This document shows, in pieces, positions 44,496-52,196 of a stretch of 60,279 bases of DNA. Numbering within the stretch: the stretch's first letter is position 1; every line of letters begins with the position of its first letter. Below the pieces are notes generated by a model. It saw only the letters and a list, made by a program, of their open reading frames with translations. It ran no database searches and was not told where the DNA came from. The DNA comes from Candidatus Bilophila faecipullorum (GTDB lineage Bacteria; Desulfobacterota; Desulfovibrionia; Desulfovibrionales; Desulfovibrionaceae): positions 1 to 60,279 of the forward strand of contig CALVEZ010000022.1 of assembly GCA_944326695.1 (NCBI GenBank), read 5' to 3'. The translations under genes and the position numbers were made by a program.

Positions 44496-44881
44496 GCTCC
44501 GTCTCCGCTTGCCCGGGGCAATGCCCCGGTCAGATAATTCTCGATGACGGCCCGCGCCTCACACCAGCCCTTGCAGACCTCGACGCGGTAGCCCGCCTCA
44601 CGCAGCCGGGCGATGACGCGCTCCTGCGCTTCCGACACCCGTCCGCCCTGCCGCCGCTTCAGCTCGATGTACAGCCCGTGGAATCCCTGCCGGGATGCGG
44701 CAAGGAAAATATCGGGCACACCCGCGACCACGCCCTCGGCCTTCAGCCGGGCCCCCGTGATCGCATTGCGCGCCCCGCCGTTCGGGATATGCAGCATAAG
44801 CAGCGGCGTGTTCCGGGCGTAGACCCTCCACCAGTCGAAGAGGGCCTTCTGCTCCTGCGATTCCGTAGGGCAGACTCTCAT
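44492..44881 (-). CDS. VRR-NUC domain nuclease
   Basis: 129 residues from the ATG at 44881 (ATGA overlap). Typical VRR-NUC features: ESQEQKALFDWWRVYA, HIPNGGARN, VVAGVPDIFL with the catalytic Asp, and YIELKRRQGGRVSEAQERVI with the E-x-K pair. Stand-alone VRR-NUC proteins in phages are structure-specific nucleases thought to resolve branched DNA during replication or packaging. Confidence 0.85.
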   Translation of the reverse strand: MRVCPTESQEQKALFDWWRVYARNTPLLMLHIPNGGARNAITGARLKAEGVVAGVPDIFLAASRQGFHGLYIELKRRQGGRVSEAQERVIARLREAGYRVEVCKGWCEARAVIENYLTGALPRASGDGA

Positions 44882-45303
44882 TGCGCGATCCCCCATTCGC
44901 AAAGTGCTCTGCGCTGCTCATCGGGCGGCGTGTCCGGCCTCCCCTGCCTGCGGACGTCCATCTTTCCCCGCAGGTTGGTGAGAATCTTCACGCACCAGTC
45001 AGTACCGAGTTCGCATCGCTCATCAAGCGTCAACCCATTTTCCGGCAAGGCTTCACGGTCCACGGCTGGCGTCCGCTTCCGGGACTCTTCCACCTGCCGC
45101 ATCACGTCGGCCGGAACGGGAAAGAAACTTAATTTGGCCTCAACCCGGCGTATGCCCTCGATAAACTCCGCATCGCTCACGTCAGCCAGCACGTCGCCCC
45201 AAGTCCTGACCAGCAACTCAAACTCTTCCCGCTCCGGCATCGGCTGCCGATAAAGCACAAACGCCTTGCTCAGTTCCAAAGCCAAAATCTTCAACGTCGC
45301 CAT
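44878..45303 (-). CDS. helicase loader-like protein
   Basis: 141 residues from the ATG at 45303. The pattern FELLVRTWGDVLADVSDAEF, then RRVEAKLSFFPVPADVMRQV resembles G39P/loader-type proteins that control the replicative helicase. It overlaps the replication-initiator gene by 86 bases, which suggests they are expressed together. The family call is tentative. Confidence 0.6.
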   Translation of the reverse strand: MATLKILALELSKAFVLYRQPMPEREEFELLVRTWGDVLADVSDAEFIEGIRRVEAKLSFFPVPADVMRQVEESRKRTPAVDREALPENGLTLDERCELGTDWCVKILTNLRGKMDVRRQGRPDTPPDEQRRALCEWGIAQ

Positions 45304-46165
45304 TTCGCACCGCCTCGTCAAAAGCCAGAATATGTTTTGCCCAATCGCCGCGTTCCTTCGCTTCCGCCTGCCTTGCCGTCAGAGGCGGCCCAAAAGATGC
45401 GGGGCTGGCACGGCTGGCGTTGTTCTGCGCCTTGTCCATCCAGCCGTTGAGAAACCGCCGGATGCCGTTCCTCGTCTTGCGCTTGCGGGGATTGCTCAGG
45501 CACCATGCCCGGGCTTTTCCGAGTTCCCCGGCAACGTCCACCCCCGGATAGGCCATGCGGTATTCCCGGGCCAGCGACTCAAGAACGGCAAACTCCGTCC
45601 CGTCGGCAAGCGGGATGAATGCGACGGGCCTCTCCCGCTCCGCCGGAGGATGCGCGGAGGATGCGCCAGCATCGCTCGGCGCAAGATGCGAAGCATCTGT
45701 CTTTCTCTCTTCTTTCTTCTCTTCTCTGTTCTTCTCTGTTCTGGGGGCGTTACATGGCGTTACATCGTTACAAGCTGGCGTTTCACTTGCGTTTCCCGCC
45801 GTTTCAAGGCGTTTCCGGTCGCGGTACCGCCGCACACGTTCCGCCGAGCCGTGGTCATCCCGTTCCCTTTGCGGCTGGCGTTTCTCCCATGAGAGAATAC
45901 AGCCGTCCGCGATGCGCGGATTCTTCCCGGAGCACAGCGCGTCATAGATGGCCTGCGCCGCACCGTCCGGCATGTCGAACAGGGCGTCGGCCACTTCCGG
46001 GTCAAAGGCTTCGACGCTGCCGCGATCCTCATTCTGTGACGCAATTTCAAGCAGCATGGCCCATACCGCGACGACAAACGCCCGAGGCTGGCCGCTCTTT
46101 CTGGCGATGAGCGACCACTTGTCGTCGCTCACCATACCGTGGTACACGCGGAACCATTCCATCAC
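45218..46165 (-). CDS. phage replication initiator-like protein
   Basis: 315 residues. N-terminal winged-helix region (MMEWFRVYHGMVSDDKWSLI, ARKSGQPRAFVVAVWAMLLE, PEVADALFDMPDGAAQAIYD) as in O-like initiators, a charged linker (EKNREEKKEERKTDASH) and a C-terminal part ending in a helical WMDKAQNN region seen in initiator or helicase-recruiting proteins. GGTGGCGTG lies before the ATG. The origin might lie inside this gene, as in lambdoid phages, but no iteron set was identified. Confidence 0.7.
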   Translation of the reverse strand: MMEWFRVYHGMVSDDKWSLIARKSGQPRAFVVAVWAMLLEIASQNEDRGSVEAFDPEVADALFDMPDGAAQAIYDALCSGKNPRIADGCILSWEKRQPQRERDDHGSAERVRRYRDRKRLETAGNASETPACNDVTPCNAPRTEKNREEKKEERKTDASHLAPSDAGASSAHPPAERERPVAFIPLADGTEFAVLESLAREYRMAYPGVDVAGELGKARAWCLSNPRKRKTRNGIRRFLNGWMDKAQNNASRASPASFGPPLTARQAEAKERGDWAKHILAFDEAVRNGDVEDFGFGTEQGVCALSAADAGAGRV

Positions 46166-46262
46166 GCCACCTTTCCCTTGACGGCACGTACGTTTAAGGG
46201 CATACTAATTTCAACAATTTGATGAAGATGCTTCATCCTTTCCCCCTTGGCCCGGTACTTCC

Positions 46263-46472
46263 CTACCGGGCTTTTTCGTATCTGGAACCTTCAAGTGATA
46301 CTTCAAGCCTGTCCGGGCACTTCGCGCAGGACGTCCGGTATAGCCAGCTCCACCCGTGTTTCTTGCAGGGCCGCAGGTGCGGATAGCGCGCGGCGGCCTC
46401 CTTAAGTTCTTCCACCGTGGCGTATCCCGCGGCCTCGGGCGAGGGGATACGGTGGCGGCAACGGATGTTCAC
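46263..46472 (-). CDS. small Cys-rich zinc-binding protein
   Basis: 69 residues from the GTG at 46472, adjacent to the preceding stop. Cysteines and histidines are spaced for metal binding (LRPCKKHGWSWLYRTSCAKC). Typical of small phage early proteins; function unknown. Confidence 0.55.
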   Translation of the reverse strand: MNIRCRHRIPSPEAAGYATVEELKEAAARYPHLRPCKKHGWSWLYRTSCAKCPDRLEVSLEGSRYEKAR

Positions 46473-47248
46473 GCTTCCACCAGCTTCTTGAACAGATTGA
46501 TGAAGTAAATCTGCCCTTTGCCCGTGATCTTCGGCGTGCGCGTGATATGGCTTTCCCCGCTGCTTCCGATGCGCGTCCCTTCCTTGATCTCCATCCAGCC
46601 GTTGTCGATGCAGCGTTGCGTGGGCATGTTCGTCTGCGAGCCGGATTTGTGCAGGTAGCCCCTGTTCCTGAGCCATTCAAAGAAGCGGTTCTGCCCGATG
46701 TCGTAGCCCGTAGCCTGCTTGATGAGCTTCGCCATTTCCCCCACGAGGATACTGGTCTGGGCGACCTCAATAGACTCGGCAAAGACGACCTTGGGCCGCA
46801 CCTCCTCCATCTTCTGCTCCAGCGCGAGGCGCTTCTGCTCTTCAAGAAACCGCTGCTCCTCCTTGTCCGCCCACGCCCGCGCCGCCTCCGCCGGGTTCCT
46901 GAAGTTCGGAAGCACCGGGATACCGTAAGAACCGGTCTTGCGGATGGAGGGGATAACCTCATGAGTGATCCATCGCTTGAACCGCCTTGCCTCCGACTTG
47001 CGCGACCGAAGGACGAGCGAATACAGGCCCGGTTCGGTAACCGTGGACATCTCCTGCCTGCCGCCAGGGGTATCGATACTGTCGATCCCCTTTTCATCGT
47101 CATCCAGAGCGGCGATCACGTCGCCCGTGTTACCGATGCCAAGACAGGCGCACACGTCCCGCGCCACGAAACGGAGTTCGCCGCCATCTCTTTCGATAAT
47201 GCGGACGGGACCGAATTCCGCGTTCTGAAAAATCTGCATCCCATTCAT
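46469..47248 (-). CDS. Bro-N / KilAC-type antirepressor
   Basis: 259 residues from the ATG at 47248. Residues 1-105 are a Bro-N domain (GELRFVARDVCACLGIGNTG, then TEPGLYSLVLRSRKSEARRF). Residues 150-255 are a KilAC/ANT domain (TSILVGEMAKLIKQATGYDI, NRFFEWLRNRGYL). Such proteins counteract the repressor or regulate early genes. With the Rha protein at 18351 this phage has two antirepressor-type regulators. Confidence 0.85.
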   Translation of the reverse strand: MNGMQIFQNAEFGPVRIIERDGGELRFVARDVCACLGIGNTGDVIAALDDDEKGIDSIDTPGGRQEMSTVTEPGLYSLVLRSRKSEARRFKRWITHEVIPSIRKTGSYGIPVLPNFRNPAEAARAWADKEEQRFLEEQKRLALEQKMEEVRPKVVFAESIEVAQTSILVGEMAKLIKQATGYDIGQNRFFEWLRNRGYLHKSGSQTNMPTQRCIDNGWMEIKEGTRIGSSGESHITRTPKITGKGQIYFINLFKKLVEA

Positions 47249-47250
47249 CG

Positions 47251-47814
47251 CTACCTCCACACCTTCCACCACGGCCTGCGCGTTTCCCCCTCCATCGGTT
47301 CGGGCAGCGCCCCCGGCGGCTCCTGCGCCCCTTCCCCCAGACTTGCCAGCGCCGCGCGGCTGTCCCGTTGTTCCGCAAGCGGCTGCAAGCCTGCCTGCGC
47401 GTTCCGGCACGCCGCGATGACATCCCCGAGCCCGGAGCGGATTTCCCGCGCCGTGCTGGGATAAAGCACCCGCGCCTCGGCCACTATGCGCTGCACTTCG
47501 CCCAGCGCGCACCCGGCCCGGGCCACCGCCGTCAGCACGTCCGCCCGCGTCGCGGCAGGCGTCACCAAGGCGTCATCAGGCGTCATCTGTATTTGCGCTT
47601 CCAACCACTGGAGAAGGATCGTGTTCCGCATCACCCGGCACAACGCCGGAATGATAGACAAGCTCGGGGCGTAGTTGTCGCCTGGGTCCAAGTACCGGCG
47701 CAGATGCGTGGCCGACAGTCCGGCCCCGCGCGCTATGGCCTCGGCGGTCATGCCACTGGCGTCCTTTGCCTCGCGGAGCGCCTCAATAGCAGTCATGTTT
47801 TTGTAGTCGGCCAT
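47251..47814 (-). CDS. CII-like phage regulator
   Basis: 187 residues. MTAIEALREAKDASGMTAEA then ARGAGLSATHLRRYLDPGDN is the helix-turn-helix of the phage regulatory CII family (CP76 type); the long C-terminal half is helical and ends in a basic WWKVWR. Likely activates or represses early transcription. Second gene group after cro. Confidence 0.75.
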   Translation of the reverse strand: MADYKNMTAIEALREAKDASGMTAEAIARGAGLSATHLRRYLDPGDNYAPSLSIIPALCRVMRNTILLQWLEAQIQMTPDDALVTPAATRADVLTAVARAGCALGEVQRIVAEARVLYPSTAREIRSGLGDVIAACRNAQAGLQPLAEQRDSRAALASLGEGAQEPPGALPEPMEGETRRPWWKVWR

Positions 47815-47906
47815 CCTGCTTTTCCTCTGAAGTTTTCAACTTTACGGCCTGTTGCGTTCCGGTAAGATGACTGAAAAAGGTTCGGAACCATGCCTGCCCC
47901 GTTCAT
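47793..47906 (-). CDS. possible 37-residue early peptide
   Basis: A short frame starting at 47906 (MNGAGMVPNLFQSSYRNATG) with AGGAG seven bases upstream and a stop inside the start of the CII-like gene. No homology recognised. It may be a leader that couples translation, or noise. Confidence 0.25.
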   Translation of the reverse strand: MNGAGMVPNLFQSSYRNATGRKVENFRGKAGWPTTKT

Positions 47907-47956
47907 TCACCTGCTCCTCACCCTGCGCGGCCCGGTCTGGCGGGTGCGCGGCGGGG

Positions 47957-48034
47957 TTAGCGAAGGACAAGCCAGAAGAGAAAGCCAATGAGGGCAAAAA
48001 AGGCGACCACCACGATTGCATCAGCCATTTCCAT
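47957..48034 (-). CDS. 25-residue membrane peptide
   Basis: A frame of 25 codons from the ATG at 48034: a short N-terminus (MEMADA) and one membrane span (IVVVAFFALIGFLFWLVL). AGAGGTGA precedes the start. Its 5' end overlaps the cro-like gene by 14 bases, so it belongs to the early operon. Single-span early peptides are common in phages; the role is unknown. Confidence 0.6.
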   Translation of the reverse strand: MEMADAIVVVAFFALIGFLFWLVLR

Positions 48035-48266
48035 GATTCACCTCTTCGGGTTCGGTGGGAGTGTTGGGGAATGCTGGAGGCCATAGATCAGGCCTGAGCT
48101 CGTGGCGTGGAATGCCAAGAAGCCGCTCGTACAAAAGAGCCGACTGGACACCTATGTTCCGCTCTCCCCGATACTGCTTGTAGAGAGTCTGGTAGGGGGC
48201 CCCGAGCCGTGAGGCAGTGAGGCACGTCAGGCCGCGTTTCTCTAAAGCTTTTTTAAGCGTGTTCAT
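48021..48266 (-). CDS. Cro-like regulator
   Basis: 81 residues. LKKALEKRGLTCLTASRLGA followed by LYKQYRGERNIGVQSALLYE is a small helix-turn-helix of the Cro/YdaS kind. It is divergent from the repressor gene across a 94-bp control region and begins the early leftward operon, the standard place for cro. Confidence 0.8.
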   Translation of the reverse strand: MNTLKKALEKRGLTCLTASRLGAPYQTLYKQYRGERNIGVQSALLYERLLGIPRHELRPDLWPPAFPNTPTEPEEVNHGNG

Positions 48267-48360
48267 TTTTTCTTCTTATACAATAGTAAACTTAAAAGCA
48301 AGCCATTTTCTGCTTATGTATATTTGACAAATGTATAAAAATCATGTTTGAGATAACACT
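48267..48360. promoter_or_regulatory. cI-cro divergent control region
   Basis: AT-rich intergenic region between divergent regulators. TGTATA occurs at 48317-48322 and 48332-48337 and its complement TATACA at 48277-48282, possible operator half-sites. TTGACA (48324-48329) may be the -35 box for cI, though no good -10 box follows at the ideal distance. Confidence 0.6.
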
Positions 48361-49107
48361 ATGAAATCCCTACTCGATTCCGCTCTGTCAGCTCTCAGGA
48401 GCTACATCGAAAAAAAACATGACGGGAACGTTGCGTCCGCAGCCCGGGAGCTGGACATCAGTGTCCCCACACTGCATACGTGGATGAAGGGAACCCGCAT
48501 CCCGAGCTTCAGCAAGATGGCCCCCCTGCTCGAAAAGATCGGGGCCTACATCGTCAGCCCGGACGAAAGGCAGGGGACTGCACGCGACGTCTGCTTCGTA
48601 GAGGCAAGGACCGTCCCCGCCGGGGAACATCTGGAATCCCCGGACATGGAGGAATACCTTGCGGTACCCCTGGTCGAGGAAGTGGGCGCGGGCCCCGGGC
48701 TTATCCCGCAGGGCCAGCTCATCGCATGGTTTTTGGTCTGGCGGCACCAGCGGGCCATCCAGCACAAGCGTGATCTCATCGCCGTGCGTATCGGCAAGCA
48801 CTCCACATCCATGATCCCTACCCTCCGGCCGCAAGACATCGTCCTCGTGGACCGACAGGATACGGATGTGCAGAACTTCACCGGCCGCATCATGCTGGTC
48901 ATGGACCCGGACGGCTGCGGCAAAATCAAACGCGTAGCCAGTGAGCACCAGCCAAGAAAACGCGACTACCGCATCACCTACTACTCCGACAATGCCGTGG
49001 AAAATCCGCCCGAGGTCTACAGCCTCATGGAGGATTTCCAGGGCGACTGGACCAAGGCCGTCGTCGGGCGCGTGGTGTGGGCATGGAGCGATGTAAGCTG
49101 CAAATGA
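48361..49107 (+). CDS. cI: LexA-like CI repressor (S24 peptidase)
   Basis: 248 residues. N-terminal HTH (GNVASAARELDISVPTLHTW) and C-terminal S24 peptidase: cleavage site A110-G111 in EEVGAGPG, nucleophile S150 in HSTSMIPTLRPQDIVLVDR, and general-base lysine K190 in KIKRV. It keeps the lytic genes off and should self-cleave upon RecA activation. Faces the cro-like gene; the membrane-protein gene follows 38 bases downstream. Confidence 0.93.
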   Translation: MKSLLDSALSALRSYIEKKHDGNVASAARELDISVPTLHTWMKGTRIPSFSKMAPLLEKIGAYIVSPDERQGTARDVCFVEARTVPAGEHLESPDMEEYLAVPLVEEVGAGPGLIPQGQLIAWFLVWRHQRAIQHKRDLIAVRIGKHSTSMIPTLRPQDIVLVDRQDTDVQNFTGRIMLVMDPDGCGKIKRVASEHQPRKRDYRITYYSDNAVENPPEVYSLMEDFQGDWTKAVVGRVVWAWSDVSCK

Positions 49108-49144
49108 AAATACCCGCTGAAGCGGGGAAGGAAAAAGGATTCCG

Positions 49145-49537
49145 ATGAACGATCTTGAATGCAAGAAGGCGGAAGGCCGAATTTCTATTTACCGTGACCA
49201 TATAGCGTCATGTGTTGTTCTGGTTCGCGATGCAATAAAAGGATTATTTTTAATTAATGGAATGGGGATAACTGTAATCCTCACGATGAAAGAACCTGCT
49301 GCTTTCCGTCTTTCTCTTCTACTGTTTATTATTGGGGTTGCACTGGCAATTGTTCTTAATCTTCTCGCATACTTTTACCAGCGCAATGTTGCTGATTCAT
49401 GGAAATATGCTATTGGCGATTATGCAGCTCATCCTTTCCGTAAAGAGAATATATTTTTCTACGCCTGCACCGTATGTGGGCTTGCATCATTTTGTTTTTT
49501 CGCTTCTGCCTGCTACGTTTCCCTACAAACTCTTTAA
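49145..49537 (+). CDS. three-span membrane protein, exclusion candidate
   Basis: 130 residues, AT-rich. Three membrane spans near 25-46, 56-78 and 103-125 (SLLLFIIGVALAIVLNLLAY). AAGGA precedes the ATG. Located 38 bases behind cI, it would be expressed in the lysogen, where many phages place superinfection-exclusion membrane proteins. That role is inferred from location and topology only. Confidence 0.65.
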   Translation: MNDLECKKAEGRISIYRDHIASCVVLVRDAIKGLFLINGMGITVILTMKEPAAFRLSLLLFIIGVALAIVLNLLAYFYQRNVADSWKYAIGDYAAHPFRKENIFFYACTVCGLASFCFFASACYVSLQTL

Positions 49538-49652
49538 ACATTGAAAGGTCTTCTTCTGGATCGTAAGAAAGCTTTGGCAGCCTGAGACAGGCAAAAAAAA
49601 GCAGACAGAGGGTTACCGCCAATGCCGCAAACAAAAGAATAGAAATTATCAT
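49410..49652 (-). CDS. small single-span membrane protein
   Basis: 80 residues from the ATG at 49652, overlapping the upstream stop as ATGA. One N-terminal span (MIISILLFAALAVTLCLLFF) and a basic tail (GKRSRQKRKNK). Its 3' end overlaps the convergent membrane-protein gene by 128 bases, which is unusual, and the true stop may be affected by that; the coupled start argues it is translated. Function unknown. Confidence 0.5.
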   Translation of the reverse strand: MIISILLFAALAVTLCLLFFACLRLPKLSYDPEEDLSMFKEFVGKRSRQKRKNKMMQAHIRCRRRKIYSLYGKDELHNRQ

Positions 49653-49828
49653 TTCACCTTCGCTCCTCCACTGTTCTCCTGAATACAAGAAAATTGAATA
49701 ACATTATCTTGTGCGGAATGAGTAAATAACTCAGCATACTTTCTGCCTTCCTTGTCTTCCTCGCCATACACACGAACGGTAAAATGTATGGCATCTCCAA
49801 CAGGTACAATGCCTTCAAGTTCTTTCAT
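49649..49828 (-). CDS. 59-residue protein coupled to the membrane protein
   Basis: Frame from the ATG at 49828: begins MKELEGIVPVGDAIHFTVRV and ends ENSGGAKVK. AGGA lies five bases before the ATG. A 10-codon frame (49857-49825) with its own strong RBS (GGAGAGGA) ends inside the start codon region as ATGA, so it could be a leader peptide. With the downstream membrane protein it forms a tiny convergent operon against the cI operon. Confidence 0.5.
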   Translation of the reverse strand: MKELEGIVPVGDAIHFTVRVYGEEDKEGRKYAELFTHSAQDNVIQFSCIQENSGGAKVK

Positions 49829-49873
49829 TCAAGTCCTACGAATTCTCGCAACTTCATAAAAGAGTCCTCTCCG

Positions 49874-49900
49874 TCCCTCCTCGTGAGGGGCTTTTTGTGC
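49874..49900 (+). terminator. intrinsic terminator
   Basis: CCCTC/GAGGG stem with a CTCGT loop, then GCTTTTT. Ends rightward transcription from the cI operon. Confidence 0.65.
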
Positions 49901-49914
49901 CCTACCGGGCGTGT

Positions 49915-49948
49915 CCGCCGATGCCCTCCCGGTGTCGGCGTTTTTTTA
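49915..49948 (+). terminator. second intrinsic terminator
   Basis: CGCCGA-like stem (CCGAT...GTCGG) followed by seven T; stands in tandem with the one at 49874. Confidence 0.65.
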
Positions 49949-49977
49949 TCCCAATTTTATGCTTTTGTAAAATTATG

Positions 49978-50007
49978 TTGACACATGATTCTACATTTGC
50001 ATATTAT
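49978..50007 (+). promoter_or_regulatory. strong sigma-70-type promoter
   Basis: TTGACA (49978-49983), 18-base spacer, TATTAT (50002-50007). Lies just after the double terminator and upstream of the CII-like gene at 50181, so it starts a new rightward operon. Confidence 0.7.
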
Positions 50008-50180
50008 CACTTCACGACGACCGGGGAACCACTCCTCCTCGTCCTCACAAGCCGCACCGGGTCGGCGGGAACCAGCGGCATCGGCGCGCGTCGGTGTCTG
50101 GGGTTGGGAAACCACGGTGGCCCTGCGCGATACCGTCCAATAACCACAGGAGACAACATCTTATGACCAGGGGAAAACGT

Positions 50181-50420
50181 ATGACCAAAGTCTACAAGGC
50201 CGTGCACGAGCTCGTCCTCGAAGGCAAAACGCCGTCCAGGGACATCGCGAAGACCATCGGCAAGCCCTACTCCACGCTCATGCGCGAGCTGAACCCTCAC
50301 GACCGCCTTGCCAAGCTGGGCGTGGATACCTTCGTGGACATCATGAAGTGCACGGGCAACCTCCGTCCCCTCGAAATCATGGCGAATGAACTGGGTTGCA
50401 AAGTCGTCCCCGCCGAGTGA
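50181..50420 (+). CDS. CII-family-like regulator
   Basis: 79 residues from the ATG at 50181 (AGGGG seven bases upstream; ATG at 50163 is possible). KAVHELVLEGKTPSRDIAKT then KPYSTLMRELNPHDRLAKLG and DIMKCTGNLRPLEIMANELG match the CP76/CII-type phage regulator pattern. A second regulator of this type besides 47251-47814. Driven by the promoter at 49978. Confidence 0.7.
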   Translation: MTKVYKAVHELVLEGKTPSRDIAKTIGKPYSTLMRELNPHDRLAKLGVDTFVDIMKCTGNLRPLEIMANELGCKVVPAE

Positions 50421-50538
50421 ACGTATGAGAGGCGCAACGGCGCGACAGGCGTTGCGCCGAACCATGCGGCCACGGCTACATGGGGGTTGTGCCTGCCCGG
50501 TGGGGATTGGCCCCGCCGGGTATTGAACCGCTTTCACG
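50421..50538. other. intergenic hairpins
   Basis: Two strong inverted repeats: GGCGCAACG/CGTTGCGCC (50431-50458) and CCCGGTGGGG/CCCCGCCGGG (about 50498-50522). Neither has a long T-run. They could be terminators with poor tails or structured RNA. Confidence 0.5.
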
Positions 50539-50874
50539 GTGCAATCACATTCTTTTTTACAGGTTGCGCAAGAATTCAAAAAAGCATCAAAATCCTTTTT
50601 GCGATTTGAGGTTTCGCGCCCCGCTCAAAACGGCGTCACAAGCGCGACCGCATCCTATGCGGCATCCCTCCCCCTGTTCCCCCGGCGGCGGGCGGCGTTG
50701 TTCACGTCCGGGCGCGGCGTCAGGAGCGGGTTCGTCGGGGCTGGTTGTCGAAGAGCAGATGGTCACACACGGGGCTACGCACCACGGATATTCTCGAAAT
50801 GCAGCCCTTGTGTTTTCTTTGGAGATATACTATCAGCGTTAATCATGTCAACGTATTTTCACGCTCATGATTAA
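50539..50874 (+). CDS. possible low-complexity ORF with GTG start
   Basis: 111 codons from a GTG. Arg/Ala/Ser-rich (RPAQNGVTSATASYAASLPL, FPRRRAALFTSGRGVRSGFV) and ending MSTYFHAHD. There is no clear RBS. Arg-rich low-complexity proteins at this position occur in some prophages (Ash/Icd-like), but I cannot place it in a family. The operator-like repeat at 50833-50852 lies within it. Confidence 0.3.
   Translation: MQSHSFLQVAQEFKKASKSFLRFEVSRPAQNGVTSATASYAASLPLFPRRRAALFTSGRGVRSGFVGAGCRRADGHTRGYAPRIFSKCSPCVFFGDILSALIMSTYFHAHD
50833..50852 (-). promoter_or_regulatory. operator-like 20-bp repeat with minus-strand promoter
   Basis: Exact inverted copy of 51278-51297. On the minus strand it reads GTTGACATGATTAACGCTGA and supplies a -35 TTGACA; TATATC follows after 16 bases as a possible -10. 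A further half site CATGATTAA lies at 50866-50874. Confidence 0.6.
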
Positions 50875-50918
50875 TCCAATAACATGGTAGTATGCCCCCA
50901 AAAATATTTGGAGGGCCT

Positions 50919-51206
50919 ATGCCAGAGGAACTGCGCAACATGATCGAACGAGAGGCCATGCGCGTCATTGACGAAAAGAGAAAAAGCCAAGGATTAACTA
51001 TAGATGACCTTGCACGACTTCTTTATCCCGAGAAAAATCTCCCCGCTGCAAGAATGATGATTCAACGCCTCCGGGCTCCTCAAGGCGACAAGCCCCCCCG
51101 CAAAATGGACCTTGGGGAATACGTCGAATTGACCAAAGCTCTTGGTCTTGATCCGGGGCATACTCTTACCGCAATCCTACAAAATTTTAAAGAAACAAAG
51201 ATTTAG
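50919..51206 (+). CDS. small helix-turn-helix regulator
   Basis: 95 residues from the ATG at 50919, with GGAGG five bases upstream. KSQGLTIDDLARLLYPEKNL then PAARMMIQRLRAP and MDLGEYVELTKALGLDPGHT form an XRE-like helix-turn-helix. It is flanked by two copies of the same 20-bp operator-like sequence, making it the probable repressor of both outward promoters. AT-rich. Confidence 0.75.
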   Translation: MPEELRNMIEREAMRVIDEKRKSQGLTIDDLARLLYPEKNLPAARMMIQRLRAPQGDKPPRKMDLGEYVELTKALGLDPGHTLTAILQNFKETKI

Positions 51207-51277
51207 CTGAAAAACCTCCTTTCCGGGACATTGCTGCGCCTATTGTGATTTTTCTTTTCACGATAGGCGTTATTTTT

Positions 51278-51307
51278 GTTGACATGATTAACGCTGAAAG
51301 TTAATTT
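51278..51307 (+). promoter_or_regulatory. operator-like 20-bp repeat with plus-strand promoter
   Basis: GTTGACATGATTAACGCTGA (51278-51297) contains TTGACA at 51279; TAATTT (51302-51307) follows after 17 bases. The same 20 bp occurs inverted at 50833-50852. Would drive the coiled-coil protein gene at 51462. Confidence 0.65.
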
Positions 51308-51461
51308 GTTTTCAACGAACGGGAAACAAGTTCGGGAGGCAGATCAAAGGAGTTGAAGGCTCTGGGCTGCTGGCGAAGGCCACGGGGTGACAACCCGCAA
51401 AAGAGTCGACAACTTCGAACGAAATAGTTATTCTTTTAAGGAGATCACAAGGAGGCCGCAC

Positions 51462-51758
51462 ATGACCACCACGACTTTTGATACGCTTGGCTATGCCAAG
51501 AAACTTGAGGAAGCGGGATTCACCCGCCCACAGGCCGAAGCGCAGGCCAGCATCTTGCGGGATATTCTTGCCATGCAGGATGAGGCGGCCCGAAAGGAAC
51601 TCGCCACAAAAATCGACGTGGTTGAGGCGGAGATGAAAATCAAGGCGGAACTTGCGGAAAAAATTGAATCCAGCAAGCATGAAATCCTTAAGTGGATGAT
51701 GGGGATGCTCATTGCCCAAACCGCCATGATCCTCTCAGTTCTGGCTTTTATCAAATAA
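51462..51758 (+). CDS. DUF1640-type coiled-coil protein with C-terminal anchor
   Basis: 98 residues from the ATG at 51462 (GGAGG upstream). FDTLGYAKKLEEAGFTRPQA, then coiled coil (KIDVVEAEMKIKAELAEKIE) and a C-terminal membrane span (GMLIAQTAMILSVLAFIK), the layout of the small DUF1640/CCDC90-like family. Function in bacteria is unknown. Followed by a terminator that is part of a 68-bp repeat. Confidence 0.75.
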   Translation: MTTTTFDTLGYAKKLEEAGFTRPQAEAQASILRDILAMQDEAARKELATKIDVVEAEMKIKAELAEKIESSKHEILKWMMGMLIAQTAMILSVLAFIK

Positions 51759-51777
51759 TTTATTTACATAGATGGCG

Positions 51778-51845
51778 AAAAGGCTCCCCGGAAACGAGGA
51801 GCCTTTTTTCGTACCTTGAATCATCGAAGCCCGGACATGCGCCGG
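51778..51845 (+). repeat. 68-bp direct repeat, left copy (with terminator)
   Basis: Matches 52450-52517 with one difference. Contains the terminator AAAAGGCTCC...GGAGCCTTTTTT. The second hairpin seen in the right copy (AGCCCGG...CCGGGCT) is cut off here just past CGCCGG. Confidence 0.9.
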
Positions 51846-51953
51846 ACTGGAACGTTGAACACAACCCCGCATTATGAGCCGAAACGGAACGCGGTCGAAG
51901 CGTATGGACAGAGACCGTGAAACCCGCTATTCTTTCTGAAAAATGAGGGACTA

Positions 51954-52196
51954 ATGCCTGTTATCCTTATCATCGGGCCATATCGCTTTTTCTTCTATTC
52001 CAACGAAGGAAACCCCGTGAAGGCCCCTCACATTCATGTCAGAAGTCAGGACGGCGAAGCGAAAATCTCGCTTGTTGAACCGTTCGGGGTTCTGCTCAAT
52101 GCCGGTTTTTCCGCGCAGGAGCTTCGCAAAGTCTGCAAGCTCGTTCAGGAAAAACGGGATATTCTGAAAGGGGCGTATCATGACTATTTCGCCTAA
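51954..52196 (+). CDS. DUF4160 protein (toxin-like partner)
   Basis: 80 residues, the usual DUF4160 length. Starts MPVILIIGPYRFFFYSNEGN, with PHIHVRSQDGEAKISL in the middle and a C-terminal LVQEKRDILKGAYHDYF. DUF4160 proteins are encoded next to DUF2442 proteins and are regarded as a candidate type II toxin-antitoxin pair. The cassette lies between two 68-bp repeats. Confidence 0.82.
   Translation: MPVILIIGPYRFFFYSNEGNPVKAPHIHVRSQDGEAKISLVEPFGVLLNAGFSAQELRKVCKLVQEKRDILKGAYHDYFA

Noticed and set aside
48388..49164. Minus-strand frame of 258 codons
   Set aside because: Fully antisense to the well-supported cI gene.
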